Below are positions 27,837 through 40,765 of a DNA stretch of 64,000 bases, in pieces. The stretch is taken from NCBI RefSeq assembly GCF_003026285.1, contig NZ_PYOD01000006.1, positions 203,735-267,734 on the forward strand. The letters run 5' to 3'. Positions within the stretch are counted from its first letter, which is position 1. Each line of letters starts with the position of its first letter. The notes under the pieces were generated by a model that had not been told where the DNA came from, did not search any database, and saw only the letters and a program-made list of their open reading frames with translations. Source of the DNA: Photobacterium profundum (GTDB taxonomy: Bacteria; Pseudomonadota; Gammaproteobacteria; Enterobacterales; Vibrionaceae). Both the position numbers and the translations under genes were made by a program.

Positions 27837-28655
27837 ATGAAACCTGTTCTAAAGATGTCTCTTTTGGCTGCAACTATTTTATTAGCTGTTGGCTGCCAAG
27901 ATGAAAAAACGACGGAAACAACACCTGCAGAGCCTGCAAAAGTAGAGCAGGTAGCAGCTGAAGCAACCTCTGAGAAAGCGACAGAAGCGTTTGCATCTGA
28001 AGATCAAAAATCAGCGTATGCTATTGGTGCATCACTTGCACAATACTTATCAGCTAACTTAGACCAGCAGAAAGAACTTGGTTTAGAGCTAAATCGTGAT
28101 GATGTACTTGCTGGTGTGAGTGATGTATTCGCTAATAAGAGCCGTATGACGCCAGAAGAAACACAACAAGCGCTTCAAGATCTTGATAAGCGTGTATCTG
28201 ATATTGTTGCAGAGAAAGCAAAAGTAGAATCAGAGAAAAGCATTAAAGCGGGTGAAGAATTCCGTGCCGAGTTTGAAAAACAAGAAGGCGTAGCAAAGAC
28301 TGAATCAGGTCTACTATACCAAGTAGAAAAATCAGCTGAAGGTGAGAAACCAGCAGCAACAGATACTGTTCAAGTTCACTACAAAGGTACATTAACTGAC
28401 GGAACTGAATTTGATAGCTCATATAAGCGTAATCAACCAGCAACGTTCCCGCTGAATCAGGTGATTCCTGGTTGGACTGAAGGTGTTCAATTAATGCCTG
28501 TTGGTTCTAAGTTTAAGTTTGTTATCCCGCCTGAATTAGCATATGGCTCACAAGCAAACCCAAGTATTCCAGCAAACTCTACTTTAGTTTTTGAAGTTGA
28601 ATTATTGCAGATTGTTAAAGCTGATAAACCAGCTACAGAGCTTGAAACGCAATAA
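27837..28655 (+). CDS. fkpA: FkpA-like FKBP prolyl isomerase, predicted lipoprotein
   Basis: A 272-residue exported protein. The signal peptide ends in LLAVGC (cysteine near residue 20), a good lipobox, so it is probably membrane-anchored rather than soluble as in E. coli. After an acidic/Thr-rich linker come the FKBP N-terminal dimerisation helices (about 55-140) and the FKBP domain (about 155-255; VQVHYKGTLTDGTEFDSS, VIPGWTEGVQLMPVGSK, IPANSTLVFEVELL). It helps outer-membrane protein folding. ATG 27837 has GGAG 6 nt upstream; the in-frame start at 27783 would mask the signal peptide. Confidence 0.9.
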   Translation: MKPVLKMSLLAATILLAVGCQDEKTTETTPAEPAKVEQVAAEATSEKATEAFASEDQKSAYAIGASLAQYLSANLDQQKELGLELNRDDVLAGVSDVFANKSRMTPEETQQALQDLDKRVSDIVAEKAKVESEKSIKAGEEFRAEFEKQEGVAKTESGLLYQVEKSAEGEKPAATDTVQVHYKGTLTDGTEFDSSYKRNQPATFPLNQVIPGWTEGVQLMPVGSKFKFVIPPELAYGSQANPSIPANSTLVFEVELLQIVKADKPATELETQ

Positions 28656-28696
28656 ATTGTGTAATCAAAGCTAATTTTATTAGCATATAGTTTGAT

Positions 28697-28725
28697 AAGA
28701 CCCGACTCATGTCGGGTCTTTTTTT
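28697..28725 (+). terminator. Terminator after fkpA
   Basis: Perfect 10-bp stem AAGACCCGAC / GTCGGGTCTT with loop TCAT and a seven-T run (last two stem bases plus five). Confidence 0.93.
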
Positions 28726-28830
28726 ATATATATTCTGATAAACTTACTAACAGGATTTGATTTTATGTCCATTCTATTGATTATCTCTTAATGCACATTA
28801 GGCAGATTATGAATGTAATGGATATTTGCA

Positions 28831-29957
<1,127 letters not shown>

Positions 29958-29995
29958 ATAAAACTTTGTTTAAGCTGAATTTTTAAGAGAGCAAC

Positions 29996-30352
29996 ATGAA
30001 ACCATTAGGCTTTGTATTTCGAACTGCACCTCACGGCGTAAGTCATGGTCGAGAAGGGCTAGATGCGGTATTGGCGACATCGGCTTACAGTGAAGACCTG
30101 CATTTATTTTTTATGGATGATGGTGTATTTCAATTAGTAAAAAATCAGCAGCCTGCTCTTGTTTTGTCGCGTGATTATATTGCGACGTTTAAAATGCTTG
30201 AGCTATACGACATTGATAATATTTACGTCTGCCAAGATTCAATGAATATGCGTGGGTTAACTAAAAATGATTTTATTATCGACATTACTGTCCTAGATGA
30301 AATGGGCATAAAAACAAAATTACAGCATTGTCACTGTGTTCTAAGTTTCTGA
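29996..30352 (+). CDS. tusC: Sulfurtransferase complex subunit TusC
   Basis: A 118-residue DsrF-like subunit (FVFRTAPHGVSHGREGLDAV, LFFMDDGVFQLVKNQQP). It forms the TusBCD complex but lacks the catalytic cysteine role of TusD. GAGAGCA precedes ATG 29996. It lies 38 nt after tusD and 7 nt before tusB. Confidence 0.94.
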   Translation: MKPLGFVFRTAPHGVSHGREGLDAVLATSAYSEDLHLFFMDDGVFQLVKNQQPALVLSRDYIATFKMLELYDIDNIYVCQDSMNMRGLTKNDFIIDITVLDEMGIKTKLQHCHCVLSF

Positions 30353-30359
30353 GGGTTTT

Positions 30360-30653
30360 ATGCTTCATACCGTCACCACATCACCTTTTCATACCCAGTC
30401 TTTGCAAAGCTGTCTACGCTATATAAGCCAAGATGATGAGATTTTATTGCTTCAAGATGCAGTTTTTGCCGGATTACGAGAAAATATTTGGTCTAAAACA
30501 ATAAAAGTTTCAGGTGTAAAAATATATTTACTGAAAGAAGATCTCTTGGCGAGAGGAATTGTGGATAAAGTTGACGAGTGTTTTGAAGTTGTTGATTATT
30601 CAGGGTTTGTTTCCTTGTCTGTTCAACATGAAGCACAGGTTAAATGGGAGTGA
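30360..30653 (+). CDS. tusB: Sulfurtransferase complex subunit TusB
   Basis: A 97-residue DsrH-like subunit (LHTVTTSPFHTQSLQSCLRY, DEILLLQDAVFAGL). It completes the TusBCD sulfur-relay complex. Family members are about 95 residues, so it is full length. GAGGG precedes ATG 30360. The str operon promoter follows. Confidence 0.92.
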   Translation: MLHTVTTSPFHTQSLQSCLRYISQDDEILLLQDAVFAGLRENIWSKTIKVSGVKIYLLKEDLLARGIVDKVDECFEVVDYSGFVSLSVQHEAQVKWE

Positions 30654-30733
30654 AATCCCGCTTTAGATCGGGTTAACTGTCAATTTTCATGATTGTTTAA
30701 GAAATGATCACCTGATTGATCGTTGTATACATC

Positions 30734-30762
30734 TTGACACCCTAATGTGCGACGCCTAAAAT
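30734..30762 (+). promoter_or_regulatory. Promoter of the str operon (rpsL)
   Basis: TTGACA (30734-30739) and TAAAAT (30757-30762) at a 17-nt spacing, a near-consensus sigma-70 promoter. Downstream, CCTCC-N7-GGGAGG can form a short hairpin in the leader before rpsL. Confidence 0.8.
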
Positions 30763-30832
30763 TTCGCGTCCTCCTGTTGTTGGGAGGCAGATTTTTCACA
30801 CTTTACGAAAGTAATATTTCAGGAGCTATTTA

Positions 30833-31207
30833 ATGGCAACTATTAACCAGCTGGTTCGCAAGCCACGTGTAAAGCAAGTTGTAAAAAGCAACGTGCCTGC
30901 ACTAGCAGCGTGCCCGCAAAAGCGTGGTGTATGTACTCGTGTTTACACTACTACACCTAAAAAACCGAACTCAGCATTACGTAAAGTATGTCGTGTTCGT
31001 TTAACTAACGGCTTTGAAGTTACTTCATACATCGGCGGCGAAGGTCACAACCTTCAGGAGCACTCAGTTGTTCTTATCCGTGGTGGTCGTGTTAAAGATT
31101 TACCAGGTGTGCGTTACCACACCGTTCGTGGTGCACTTGACTGTGCAGGCGTAAATGGCCGTAAGAAAGGTCGTTCTAAGTACGGTGTTAAGCGTCCTAA
31201 GTCTTAA
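30833..31207 (+). CDS. rpsL: 30S ribosomal protein S12
   Basis: A 124-residue S12, the length of E. coli S12. The decoding loop [13 protein letters not shown] (K43-equivalent lysine present) and [13 protein letters not shown] are intact, and the lysine and proline positions where streptomycin resistance arises look wild type. First gene of the str operon with rpsG, fusA and tuf. CAGGAGC precedes ATG 30833. Confidence 0.98.
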   Translation: MATINQLVRKPRVKQVVKSNVPALAACPQKRGVCTRVYTTTPKKPNSALRKVCRVRLTNGFEVTSYIGGEGHNLQEHSVVLIRGGRVKDLPGVRYHTVRGALDCAGVNGRKKGRSKYGVKRPKS

Positions 31208-31770
<563 letters not shown>

Positions 31771-31848
31771 TAGCGAATGGATGCAGCAGGCGTTTCCTGT
31801 TGCATCTAAACCATACTCTAAGGTTCCCCTTAGTAAGAGGATACAACC

Positions 31849-33945
31849 GTGTCTCGTAAAACACCTATCGAGCGATACCGTAATATTGGTATTTGTGCTC
31901 ATGTTGACGCTGGTAAAACAACGACTACCGAACGTATTCTGTTTTATACAGGCCTATCCCACAAGATCGGTGAAGTGCACGATGGCGCTGCTACAATGGA
32001 CTGGATGGAACAGGAGCAAGAGCGTGGTATAACTATCACTTCTGCTGCTACTACTACGTTTTGGCGTGGTATGGAAGCCCAGTTTCCAGAGCATCGCATA
32101 AACATCATTGATACCCCTGGACACGTTGACTTCACAATCGAAGTTGAACGTTCTCTACGTGTACTCGATGGTGCTGTTGTCGTTTTCTGTGGTTCTTCAG
32201 GCGTTGAGCCTCAGTCTGAGACTGTGTGGCGTCAAGCTGATAAATATGAAGTGCCACGTATGGTTTTCGTAAACAAGATGGACCGTGCTGGTGCCGACTT
32301 CCTGCGTGTTGTTGACCAAATCAAAACCCGTCTTGGTGCGAACCCAGTGCCAATCCAGCTTAATATTGGTGCTGAAGAAGAATTTAAAGGTGTAATCGAC
32401 CTGTTCAAGATGAAGGCTATTAATTGGTCTTCTGAAGATCAAGGTATGACTTTTACCTATGAAGACATTCCAGCAGATATGCAAGACCTTGCTGATGAAT
32501 GGCGCATGAACTTAGTTGAGTCGGCTGCAGAAGCAAATGACGAACTAATGGAAAAATACCTTGAAGAAGGTGAGCTGTCTGAAGAAGAAATCAAGGCAGG
32601 TCTTCGTCAACGTACATTGAATAATGAAATCGTATTGGCAACGTGTGGTTCAGCATTTAAGAACCAAGGTGTTCAGGCTGTGCTAGATGCCGTTATTGAT
32701 TTCTTACCTTCACCAACTGAAGTGAAAGCTATCACTGGTGAAGACGAACTGGGTAATGCTGCAGAGCGTCATTCTAATGATGATGAACCGTTTGCAGCCC
32801 TTGCGTTTAAAATCGCAACTGACCCGTTCGTAGGTACATTGACATTCATGCGTGTTTACTCAGGTGTTGTAAAATCTGGTGATACTGTCTACAACTCTGT
32901 AAAAGAAAAACGTGAACGTTTAGGTCGCATCGTTCAGATGCACGCAAATAAGCGTGAAGAGGTCAAAGAAGTTTGCTCTGGTGATATCGCTGCAGCAATT
33001 GGCCTTAAAAGCGTGACTACTGGCGATACTCTGTGTGATTTAAATAATAAAATTATTTTAGAGCGCATGGAATTTCCTGTACCAGTAATCCAGATTGCGG
33101 TTGAGCCAAGATCTCAAGCTGATCAAGATAAGATGGGCATTGCGCTAGGTAAACTAGCGGCAGAAGATCCATCTTTTCGAGTGGAAACCGATAATGAATC
33201 AGGCCAGACTTTAATCTCTGGTATGGGTGAGCTTCACCTTGATATCATTGTTGACCGTATGAAACGTGAATTCAGTGTTGACTGTAACGTGGGTAACCCT
33301 CAAGTTGCATACCGTGAAACAATTCGTGGTACAACTAAATCTGAAGGCAAGTTCATACGTCAATCAGGTGGACGCGGTCAGTTTGGACATGTCTGGCTAA
33401 AGATCGAACCGTCAGAACCTGATGAAGGTTTTGTTTTCGTTGATGAAATCGTGGGTGGTTCTGTACCAAAAGAATTTATTGGTGCAGTAGCCAAAGGCGT
33501 TGAAGAGCAAATGAATAGTGGTGTGCTTGCGGGCTTCCCTATTCTTGATGTCAAAGCGACACTCTTTGATGGTTCTTACCATGATGTAGATTCTAGCGAA
33601 ATTGCGTTTCAAATTGCTGGTTCTATGGCCTTCAGGGACGGTGCATTAAATGCAAACCCTGTGATCCTTGAGCCAATGATGAAAGTTGAAGTAACTACAC
33701 CTGAAGATTGGATGGGTGATGTTGTTGGTGACATTAATCGTCGCCGCGGCATGATCGAAGGTATGGATGATGGCCCGGCGAATCTTAAGATTCTTCGAGC
33801 TCAAGTACCTCTTTCTGAAATGTTCGGTTACGCAACTGATTTACGTTCAGCAACACAAGGCCGCGCGTCTTATTCTATGGAATTTAGCGAATATGCTGAA
33901 GTACCAAAAAATGTTGCTAATCGTATAATCGCAGAGCGAACATAA
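31849..33945 (+). CDS. fusA: Elongation factor G
   Basis: A 698-residue translocation GTPase. G1 [16 protein letters not shown]2/G3 RGITITSAA and DTPGHVDF, and G4 NKMDRAG are intact, followed by domains II-V. It starts with GTG at 31849 after AAGAGG. Third gene of the str operon; its end is followed by hairpins before tuf. Confidence 0.98.
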   Translation: MSRKTPIERYRNIGICAHVDAGKTTTTERILFYTGLSHKIGEVHDGAATMDWMEQEQERGITITSAATTTFWRGMEAQFPEHRINIIDTPGHVDFTIEVERSLRVLDGAVVVFCGSSGVEPQSETVWRQADKYEVPRMVFVNKMDRAGADFLRVVDQIKTRLGANPVPIQLNIGAEEEFKGVIDLFKMKAINWSSEDQGMTFTYEDIPADMQDLADEWRMNLVESAAEANDELMEKYLEEGELSEEEIKAGLRQRTLNNEIVLATCGSAFKNQGVQAVLDAVIDFLPSPTEVKAITGEDELGNAAERHSNDDEPFAALAFKIATDPFVGTLTFMRVYSGVVKSGDTVYNSVKEKRERLGRIVQMHANKREEVKEVCSGDIAAAIGLKSVTTGDTLCDLNNKIILERMEFPVPVIQIAVEPRSQADQDKMGIALGKLAAEDPSFRVETDNESGQTLISGMGELHLDIIVDRMKREFSVDCNVGNPQVAYRETIRGTTKSEGKFIRQSGGRGQFGHVWLKIEPSEPDEGFVFVDEIVGGSVPKEFIGAVAKGVEEQMNSGVLAGFPILDVKATLFDGSYHDVDSSEIAFQIAGSMAFRDGALNANPVILEPMMKVEVTTPEDWMGDVVGDINRRRGMIEGMDDGPANLKILRAQVPLSEMFGYATDLRSATQGRASYSMEFSEYAEVPKNVANRIIAERT

Positions 33946-33954
33946 TTTCATTAT

Positions 33955-34021
33955 TGCGTCTACAGTTGTAGACGCATAAAATACAAACTTCGGACGCGTC
34001 CCCTAACCTAGTGGGGGGCGT
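33955..34021 (+). repeat. Two hairpins in the fusA-tuf spacer
   Basis: First a perfect 10-bp inverted repeat TGCGTCTACA / TGTAGACGCA (33955-33976) with only two central bases, then an imperfect ACGCGTCCCC / GGGGGGCGT pair (33994-34021). Neither is followed by a T-run. They may mark an mRNA processing site that lets tuf be expressed apart from fusA. Confidence 0.55.
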
Positions 34022-34046
34022 ATCTTAACTAGGAAGGAACACGATC

Positions 34047-35231
34047 GTGTCTAAAGAAAAATTTGAACGTCTAAAACCGCATGTTAACGTTGGTACAATC
34101 GGCCACGTCGATCACGGTAAAACAACTCTAACTGCTGCTATCTGTACTACACTTGCAAAAGTGTACGGTGGTGATGCAAAAGACTTCGCTTCTATCGATA
34201 ACGCTCCAGAAGAGCGCGAGCGCGGTATCACAATCTCTACTTCTCACGTAGAATACGATACTCCTACTCGTCACTATGCACACGTTGACTGTCCTGGACA
34301 CGCCGATTATGTTAAAAACATGATCACTGGTGCTGCTCAAATGGATGGTGGTATCCTAGTTGTTGCTGCAACTGATGGTCCTATGCCACAAACACGTGAG
34401 CACATCCTTCTTGGTCGTCAGGTTGGTATTCCTTACATCATCGTATTCATGAACAAATGTGACATGGTTGATGATGAAGAGCTACTAGAACTAGTAGAAA
34501 TGGAAGTTCGTGAACTTCTTTCTGAATACGATTTCCCAGGCGATGATTGCCCAGTAATCATGGGTTCTGCACTTGGCGCACTTAACGGTGAAGCTCAGTG
34601 GGAAGAGAAAATCGTTGAACTAGCTGAAGCTCTAGATAACTACATCCCAGAGCCAGAGCGTGCAATCGATCTTCCATTCATCCTTCCAATCGAAGATGTT
34701 TTCTCAATTCAAGGCCGTGGTACTGTTGTAACTGGTCGTGTTGAGCAAGGTATCGTACGTGTTGGTGAAGAAGTTGCTATCATCGGTATCAAAGAGACTA
34801 TCACTACTACATGTACTGGTGTTGAAATGTTCCGTAAGCTTCTTGACGAAGGCCGTGCTGGTGAGAACGTTGGTGTTCTTCTACGTGGTACTAAGCGTGA
34901 TGAAGTTGAACGTGGTCAAGTTCTTGCTAAGCCTGGTTCAATCACTCCACACACTACTTTCACTTCAGAAATCTATGTTCTTTCTAAAGATGAAGGCGGT
35001 CGTCACACTCCTTTCTTCAAAGGTTACCGTCCACAGTTCTACTTCCGTACAACTGACGTAACGGGTACTATCGAATTGCCAGAAGGCGTTGAGATGGTAA
35101 TGCCTGGTGATAACATTGCTATGACTGTTACTCTAATCGCTCCTATCGCGATGGATGAAGGTCTACGTTTTGCTATCCGTGAAGGTGGCCGTACTGTAGG
35201 TGCTGGTGTTGTTGCAACAATCATTGCTTAA
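34047..35231 (+). CDS. tuf: Elongation factor Tu
   Basis: A 394-residue EF-Tu with G1 [11 protein letters not shown], switch region RERGITI, G3 DCPGHADY and G4 NKCDMVDD. It delivers aminoacyl-tRNA to the ribosome. GTG start at 34047 after GGAAGGA. Last gene of the str operon. A second tuf copy is usual in this family but is not in the window. Confidence 0.98.
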   Translation: MSKEKFERLKPHVNVGTIGHVDHGKTTLTAAICTTLAKVYGGDAKDFASIDNAPEERERGITISTSHVEYDTPTRHYAHVDCPGHADYVKNMITGAAQMDGGILVVAATDGPMPQTREHILLGRQVGIPYIIVFMNKCDMVDDEELLELVEMEVRELLSEYDFPGDDCPVIMGSALGALNGEAQWEEKIVELAEALDNYIPEPERAIDLPFILPIEDVFSIQGRGTVVTGRVEQGIVRVGEEVAIIGIKETITTTCTGVEMFRKLLDEGRAGENVGVLLRGTKRDEVERGQVLAKPGSITPHTTFTSEIYVLSKDEGGRHTPFFKGYRPQFYFRTTDVTGTIELPEGVEMVMPGDNIAMTVTLIAPIAMDEGLRFAIREGGRTVGAGVVATIIA

Positions 35232-35252
35232 TTTGCAATAATTGAACAACGC

Positions 35253-35278
35253 AAAAGGGAGCTTAGGCTCCCTTTTTT
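35253..35278 (+). terminator. Terminator of the str operon
   Basis: Stem AAAAGGGAGC / GCTCCCTTTT with loop TTAG, followed by T to 35278. Confidence 0.93.
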
Positions 35279-35515
35279 AATGTCTAAATTTCACTTGTTA
35301 ATCTATAACTCTCTTTTCCTTCTTCGTTATTAAATTCTATTCCAAATTATCTTGCATAATCATTTTCAATGACAAAAACATCATCAGATTAACCCAAGAG
35401 ACAATTACGATTAGCTTTGAAAAATAGCTAGTCCCCGCTATAGCCAACCTGCAGTCTTTTGCACTCTTAAATCGGTTTTATTCTTAGATGAACTGAAAGA
35501 GGAGGGGCATTCCCA
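35279..35515 (+). other. AT-rich spacer with no recognised gene
   Basis: 237 nt of AT-rich DNA with stops in all frames. Its position corresponds to where bfd (bacterioferritin-associated ferredoxin) lies in relatives, but no trace of the cysteine-rich Bfd sequence was found. A GAGGAGG at 35499-35505 belongs to the bfr remnant downstream. Confidence 0.5.
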
Positions 35516-35709
35516 ATGAAAGCTCAATCCAAAATTATTCAGCACTAAAAAAGTATTAGGCAATCGCATATGTTGAAGTTATACGTGATTATGTTTTACG
35601 GGAATTATTCCAAAATATTTTAGATGATGATGAAGAACACGTTGATTGGCTGGAAAAATAATTAAGCTTGATTGATAAGAGAGCCATAACAAGCAACAAT
35701 CAGGCTTAG
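35516..35709 (+). pseudogene. bfr: Decayed bacterioferritin gene
   Basis: The 5' piece keeps a ribosome binding site and ATG 35516 (MKAQSKIIQH, then TAA). In the next frame KKVLGNR continues the Bfr N-terminus, so a frameshift has occurred. From about 35572 a third frame reads RDYVLRELFQNILDDDEEHVDWLEK, then TAA at the expected Gln codon, then LSLIDK to a TAG at 35709. This matches the C-terminal helix of E. coli Bfr (HDYVSRDMMIEIL, EGHIDWLETELDLI). About 90 central codons are missing. The frameshift, internal deletion and nonsense codon make it non-functional. In E. coli bfr also lies between tuf and rpsJ. Confidence 0.85.
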
Positions 35710-35834
35710 ATTATTGATGAGAATAGAGCTTAATTATTAATGAGATAGGTCTATTTATAAGCCGTTGATTGCTAGAATATTGATAGCCCTAACCCTTACC
35801 AAGCACTCCAGTTTGATTATTTTGCGAACGAGGC

Positions 35835-35862
35835 TTGCACTCTAAAGTGTGATCTGTATAAT
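35835..35862 (+). promoter_or_regulatory. Promoter of the S10 operon
   Basis: TTGCAC (35835-35840) and TATAAT (35857-35862) at 16-nt spacing. The start would be near 35870, giving a leader of about 220 nt before rpsJ. Confidence 0.75.
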
Positions 35863-35869
35863 GCATCGC

Positions 35870-36403
<534 letters not shown>

Positions 36404-36415
36404 GGGGAGTAAGAA

Positions 36416-37045
36416 ATGATTGGTCTAATCGGTCGTAAAGTGGGCATGACCCGCATCTTTACCGAAGAAGGCATTTCTATCCCAGTAACAGTGGTTGAAG
36501 TTGAAGCTAACCGTGTAACTCAAGTTAAATCTCTTGAGACTGACGGTTACAACGCAATTCAGATCACTACTGGAACTAAGAAAGCTAACCGTGTATCTAA
36601 ACCAGCTGCTGGTCACTTCGCGAAAGCGGGTGTTGAAGCTGGACGCGGTCTTTGGGAATTCCGTCTAGAAAATGGTGAAGAGTTTACAGTTGGCGCTGAG
36701 CTAAATGTTGAACTGTTCAACGAAGTTAAAAAAGTAGACGTTACTGGCACATCTAAAGGTAAGGGCTTCCAAGGCGCAATTAAGCGTTGGAACTTCAGTA
36801 CTCAAGATATGACCCATGGTAACTCCTTGTCTCACCGTGCACCGGGTTCAATTGGCCAATGTCAAACTCCAGGTCGCGTATTTAAAGGCAAGAAAATGGC
36901 TGGTCACATGGGAGCTGAGCGTGTTACGACTCAGAACCTAGAGATCGTACGTGTTGACGCTGAGCGCAATCTGCTTCTTATTAAAGGTGCAGTACCAGGC
37001 TCAATCGGCGGCAACGTGATCGTTAAACCAGCTGTTAAAGCGTAG
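36416..37045 (+). CDS. rplC: 50S ribosomal protein L3
   Basis: A 209-residue L3 ([51 protein letters not shown]). It reaches the peptidyl transferase centre and nucleates 50S assembly. Starts 13 nt after rpsJ with GGGGAG upstream. Confidence 0.98.
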   Translation: MIGLIGRKVGMTRIFTEEGISIPVTVVEVEANRVTQVKSLETDGYNAIQITTGTKKANRVSKPAAGHFAKAGVEAGRGLWEFRLENGEEFTVGAELNVELFNEVKKVDVTGTSKGKGFQGAIKRWNFSTQDMTHGNSLSHRAPGSIGQCQTPGRVFKGKKMAGHMGAERVTTQNLEIVRVDAERNLLLIKGAVPGSIGGNVIVKPAVKA

Positions 37046-37060
37046 GTCGAGGAGTTAGTA

Positions 37061-37663
37061 ATGGAATTGGTAGTCAAAGGCGCTGATGCGCTAACTGTCT
37101 CCGAAACTACTTTTGGACGTGATTTCAATGAAGCTCTAGTACATCAGGTAGTTGTTGCTTACGCAGCAGGTGCTCGTCAAGGTACTCGTGCTCAGAAAAC
37201 TCGTTCTGACGTTTCTGGCGGTGGTGCAAAACCATGGCGCCAGAAGGGTACAGGCCGTGCACGTGCAGGTACTATTCGTAGTCCTTTATGGCGCACCGGT
37301 GGTGTAACTTTCGCAGCTCGTCCACAGGACCATAGCCAGAAAGTTAACAAAAAAATGTACCGTGGTGCAATGAAGAGCATTCTTTCTGAGCTAGTTCGTC
37401 AAGAGCGTTTAATCGTTGTTGATAACTTCTCTGTAGAAGCACCAAAAACAAAAGAACTAGCAGCTAAGCTTAAAGAGCTTGATCTGTCTGACGTTCTTAT
37501 CGTAACTGGCGAATTAGATGAGAATCTATTCCTTGCAGCACGTAACCTTTACAAGGTAGACGTTCGTGATGCAGCGACAATCGACCCAGTTAGCTTGATC
37601 GCTTTTGACAAAATTGTGATGACTGCAGCTGCAGTTAAGCAAGTTGAGGAGATGCTAGCATGA
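37061..37663 (+). CDS. rplD: 50S ribosomal protein L4
   Basis: A 200-residue L4 with the exit-tunnel loop [19 protein letters not shown]4 also represses its own operon through the S10 leader. It overlaps rplW by 4 nt (ATGA). GAGGAG precedes ATG 37061. Confidence 0.98.
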   Translation: MELVVKGADALTVSETTFGRDFNEALVHQVVVAYAAGARQGTRAQKTRSDVSGGGAKPWRQKGTGRARAGTIRSPLWRTGGVTFAARPQDHSQKVNKKMYRGAMKSILSELVRQERLIVVDNFSVEAPKTKELAAKLKELDLSDVLIVTGELDENLFLAARNLYKVDVRDAATIDPVSLIAFDKIVMTAAAVKQVEEMLA

Positions 37664-37962
37664 TCACTGAAGAGCGTATTTTAACAGTTCTACGTGCTCC
37701 GCACATCTCTGAAAAAGCAACAATGGCTGCAGAAAGCGCGAATACTATCGTGTTTAAAGTAGCGATTACTGCGACAAAAAGAGAGATTAAAGCAGCAGTT
37801 GAAAAACTGTTCGAGGTTGAAGTTAAGTCTGTAAATACTCTTGTTGCTAAGGGTAAGACCAAAAGTCAAGGTGCACGCCAAGGCCGTCGTAGTGACTGGA
37901 AGAAAGCGTACGTTATCTTGAAAGAAGGTCAAGACATCGACTTCGCTGGTAGTGCAGAGTAA
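37660..37962 (+). CDS. rplW: 50S ribosomal protein L23
   Basis: A 100-residue L23 ([39 protein letters not shown]). It lies at the exit-tunnel mouth and docks trigger factor and SRP. Its start overlaps the rplD stop, giving translational coupling. Confidence 0.97.
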   Translation: MITEERILTVLRAPHISEKATMAAESANTIVFKVAITATKREIKAAVEKLFEVEVKSVNTLVAKGKTKSQGARQGRRSDWKKAYVILKEGQDIDFAGSAE

Positions 37963-37980
37963 GGCTAGGAGCAAAGAAGA

Positions 37981-38808
37981 ATGGCTATTGTTAAATGTAA
38001 GCCGACTTCCCCGGGTCGTCGCCACGTAGTAAAAGTGGTTAACTCTGACCTGCATAAGGGTAAGCCGTACGCACCACTTTTAGAGAAAAACTCTAAGTCT
38101 GGTGGTCGTAACAATAACGGTCGTATCACAGTACGTCACATCGGTGGTGGTAATAAACAACATTACCGTCTAATCGACTTTAAGCGTACTAAAGATGGTA
38201 TCCCGGCAAAAGTAGAGCGTTTGGAATATGATCCAAACCGTAGTGCAAACATTGCACTAGTACTTTATGCTGATGGTGAACGCCGTTACATCATCGCACC
38301 TAAGGGTGTGTCAGCTGGTGACATGATCCAGTCTGGCGAAGATGCTGCAATCAAAGTTGGTAACACGTTACCAATGCGCAATATTCCTGTAGGTTCAACA
38401 GTACACTGTGTTGAGCTTAAGCCAGGTAAAGGCGCTCAGTTGGCTCGTTCAGCTGGCGCTTACGCTCAGATCATTGCACGTACAGGCACTTATGTGACTC
38501 TACGTCTACGTTCTGGTGAAATGCGTAAAGTTCTTTCTGAATGTCGTGCGACACTTGGTGAAGTTGGTAACTCGGAACACATGCTACGTGAGCTAGGTAA
38601 AGCTGGTGCTTCACGCTGGCGTGGTATCCGTCCAACTGTACGTGGTGTTGTAATGAACCCAGTCGATCACCCACACGGTGGTGGTGAAGGTCGTACATCA
38701 GGCGGTCGTCACCCGGTATCCCCTTGGGGCGTACCAACTAAGGGTTACAAGACTCGTTCGAACAAACGCACCGACAAGTACATTGTACGTAGTCGTAATA
38801 AAAAATAA
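37981..38808 (+). CDS. rplB: 50S ribosomal protein L2
   Basis: A 275-residue L2 ([34 protein letters not shown], the latter with the conserved histidine near the peptidyl transferase centre). Needed for subunit association. Starts 18 nt after rplW. Confidence 0.98.
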   Translation: MAIVKCKPTSPGRRHVVKVVNSDLHKGKPYAPLLEKNSKSGGRNNNGRITVRHIGGGNKQHYRLIDFKRTKDGIPAKVERLEYDPNRSANIALVLYADGERRYIIAPKGVSAGDMIQSGEDAAIKVGNTLPMRNIPVGSTVHCVELKPGKGAQLARSAGAYAQIIARTGTYVTLRLRSGEMRKVLSECRATLGEVGNSEHMLRELGKAGASRWRGIRPTVRGVVMNPVDHPHGGGEGRTSGGRHPVSPWGVPTKGYKTRSNKRTDKYIVRSRNKK

Positions 38809-38822
38809 TTATCAGAGGATAA

Positions 38823-39104
<282 letters not shown>

Positions 39105-39114
39105 GGAGTAGGAT

Positions 39115-39447
39115 ATGGAAGCTATTGCTAAACATCGTTTTGCTCGTATTTCGCCTCAGAAAGCACGTTTGGTAGCAGATCAACTGCGCGGTAAGCCAGT
39201 TGCACAGGCTCTAGAAATTCTTAACTTCAGCAACAAAAAAGCTGCTGATTTAATCAAGAAAGTTCTAGAGTCAGCTATCGCTAACGCAGAACACAACGAA
39301 GGCGCAGACATTGATGATCTTAATGTTGCAAAAATCTTCGTTGACGAAGGTCCTACCATGAAGCGTATTATGCCTCGTGCTAAAGGCCGTGCCGATCGCA
39401 TCTTGAAGCGTTCTAGCCACATCACTGTTGTTGTAGCAGACCGCTAA
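39115..39447 (+). CDS. rplV: 50S ribosomal protein L22
   Basis: A 110-residue L22 ([40 protein letters not shown]). Its hairpin lines the exit tunnel and macrolide site. Starts 10 nt after rpsS with AAGGAG. Confidence 0.98.
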   Translation: MEAIAKHRFARISPQKARLVADQLRGKPVAQALEILNFSNKKAADLIKKVLESAIANAEHNEGADIDDLNVAKIFVDEGPTMKRIMPRAKGRADRILKRSSHITVVVADR

Positions 39448-39462
39448 CTAGGAGAGAAAGCA

Positions 39463-40152
39463 ATGGGTCAGAAAGTACATCCTAATGGTATTCGTCTAGG
39501 CATCGTTAAGCCTTGGAATACCACTTGGTTTGCTAATAGCCAAGAATTCGCTGACAACCTAGATGGCGACTTCAAGGTACGTCAGTTTCTTATTAAAGAA
39601 CTGAAAAAAGCGTCTTTATCTCGTGTTGTTATCGAGCGTCCAGCGAAGAGCATCCGTGTGACTATTCACACTGCTCGTCCTGGTATCGTTATCGGTAAGA
39701 AAGGCGAAGACGTAGAAAAACTACGTGCTCATATTTCAAAGATCGCGGGTGTTCCAGCTCAGATCAACATTTCTGAAGTACGTAAGCCAGAGCTAGACGC
39801 TCAATTAGTTGGTGACAGCATCGCGTCTCAACTAGAACGTCGTGTTATGTTCCGTCGCGCTATGAAGCGTGCAGTTCAAAACGCTATGCGTCTTGGCGCT
39901 AAGGGTATCAAAGTTCAAGTAGGTGGTCGTTTAGGCGGCGCTGAAATCGCACGTTCAGAGTGGTACCGTGAAGGTCGTGTACCTCTACACACTCTTCGTG
40001 CTGACATTGATTACGCAACTTCTTCGGCTCACACCCAATACGGTGTTATCGGTATTAAAGTTTGGATCTTCAAAGGTGAAGTTCTAGGCGGTATGCCAAT
40101 TGAAGAGCCTAAGGCTGACAAGCCTAAGAAGCAGCGCAAAAGCCGTAAATAA
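39463..40152 (+). CDS. rpsC: 30S ribosomal protein S3
   Basis: A 229-residue S3 ([20 protein letters not shown]-domain motif [16 protein letters not shown]). It forms the mRNA entry channel and helicase with S4 and S5. The C-terminal tail is lysine-rich ([13 protein letters not shown]). Spaced 15 nt from rplV. Confidence 0.98.
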   Translation: MGQKVHPNGIRLGIVKPWNTTWFANSQEFADNLDGDFKVRQFLIKELKKASLSRVVIERPAKSIRVTIHTARPGIVIGKKGEDVEKLRAHISKIAGVPAQINISEVRKPELDAQLVGDSIASQLERRVMFRRAMKRAVQNAMRLGAKGIKVQVGGRLGGAEIARSEWYREGRVPLHTLRADIDYATSSAHTQYGVIGIKVWIFKGEVLGGMPIEEPKADKPKKQRKSRK

Positions 40153-40163
40153 GGAGTTTATTG

Positions 40164-40574
40164 ATGCTGCAACCAAAACGCACTAAATTCCGCAAGACTT
40201 TTAAAGGTCGTAACCGCGGTCTAGCGAACGGTACTGACGTAAGCTTCGGTACATTTGGTCTTAAAGCTGTTGGTCGTGGTCGTTTGACTGCTCGCCAAAT
40301 TGAAGCTGCTCGTCGTGCCATGACTCGTCATGTGAAACGTCAAGGCCAAATCTGGATTCGAGTTTTCCCCGACAAGCCTATTACAAGCAAGCCGTTGGAA
40401 GTTCGTCAGGGTAAGGGTAAAGGTTCAGTAGAATACTGGGTTGCCCAAATCCAACCAGGTAAAGTTCTTTATGAAATGGATGGTGTTCCTGAAGTACTAG
40501 CACGTGAAGCATTTAAACTTGCTGCACGTAAGCTACCAATCAAGACAACATTTGTAATTAAGGCGGTAATGTGA
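40164..40574 (+). CDS. rplP: 50S ribosomal protein L16
   Basis: A 136-residue L16 ([19 protein letters not shown], the [14 protein letters not shown] arginine/glycine segment). It binds near the A site and central protuberance. ATG 40164 gives the canonical start; a TTG at 40161 is in frame. It overlaps rpmC by one base. Confidence 0.98.
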   Translation: MLQPKRTKFRKTFKGRNRGLANGTDVSFGTFGLKAVGRGRLTARQIEAARRAMTRHVKRQGQIWIRVFPDKPITSKPLEVRQGKGKGSVEYWVAQIQPGKVLYEMDGVPEVLAREAFKLAARKLPIKTTFVIKAVM

Positions 40575-40765
40575 TGAACGCTGTAGATCTACGCGCTAAA
40601 AGCGTTGAAGAACTAAATGCTGAGCTTGTGAGCCTACTACGTGAACAGTTCAACTTGCGCATGCAAGCTGCGACTGGTCAACTACAGCAGACTCATAACC
40701 TGAAAGCTGTACGTCGTGATATCGCACGTGTTAAAACCGTTCTTACTGAGAAGGCTGGCGCATAA
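40574..40765 (+). CDS. rpmC: 50S ribosomal protein L29
   Basis: A 63-residue L29 ([21 protein letters not shown]), close to the tunnel exit. ATG 40574 shares its A with the rplP stop codon. Its own stop shares one base with the rpsQ start, so the three genes are tightly coupled. Confidence 0.97.
   Translation: MNAVDLRAKSVEELNAELVSLLREQFNLRMQAATGQLQQTHNLKAVRRDIARVKTVLTEKAGA

Noticed and set aside
35039..35224. Minus-strand ORF opposite tuf
   Set aside because: Shadow of the strongly biased codon use in tuf.
35279..35515. Possible remnant of bfd beside the bfr pseudogene
   Set aside because: No reading frame shows the cysteine motifs of bacterioferritin-associated ferredoxin; nothing supports it beyond position.
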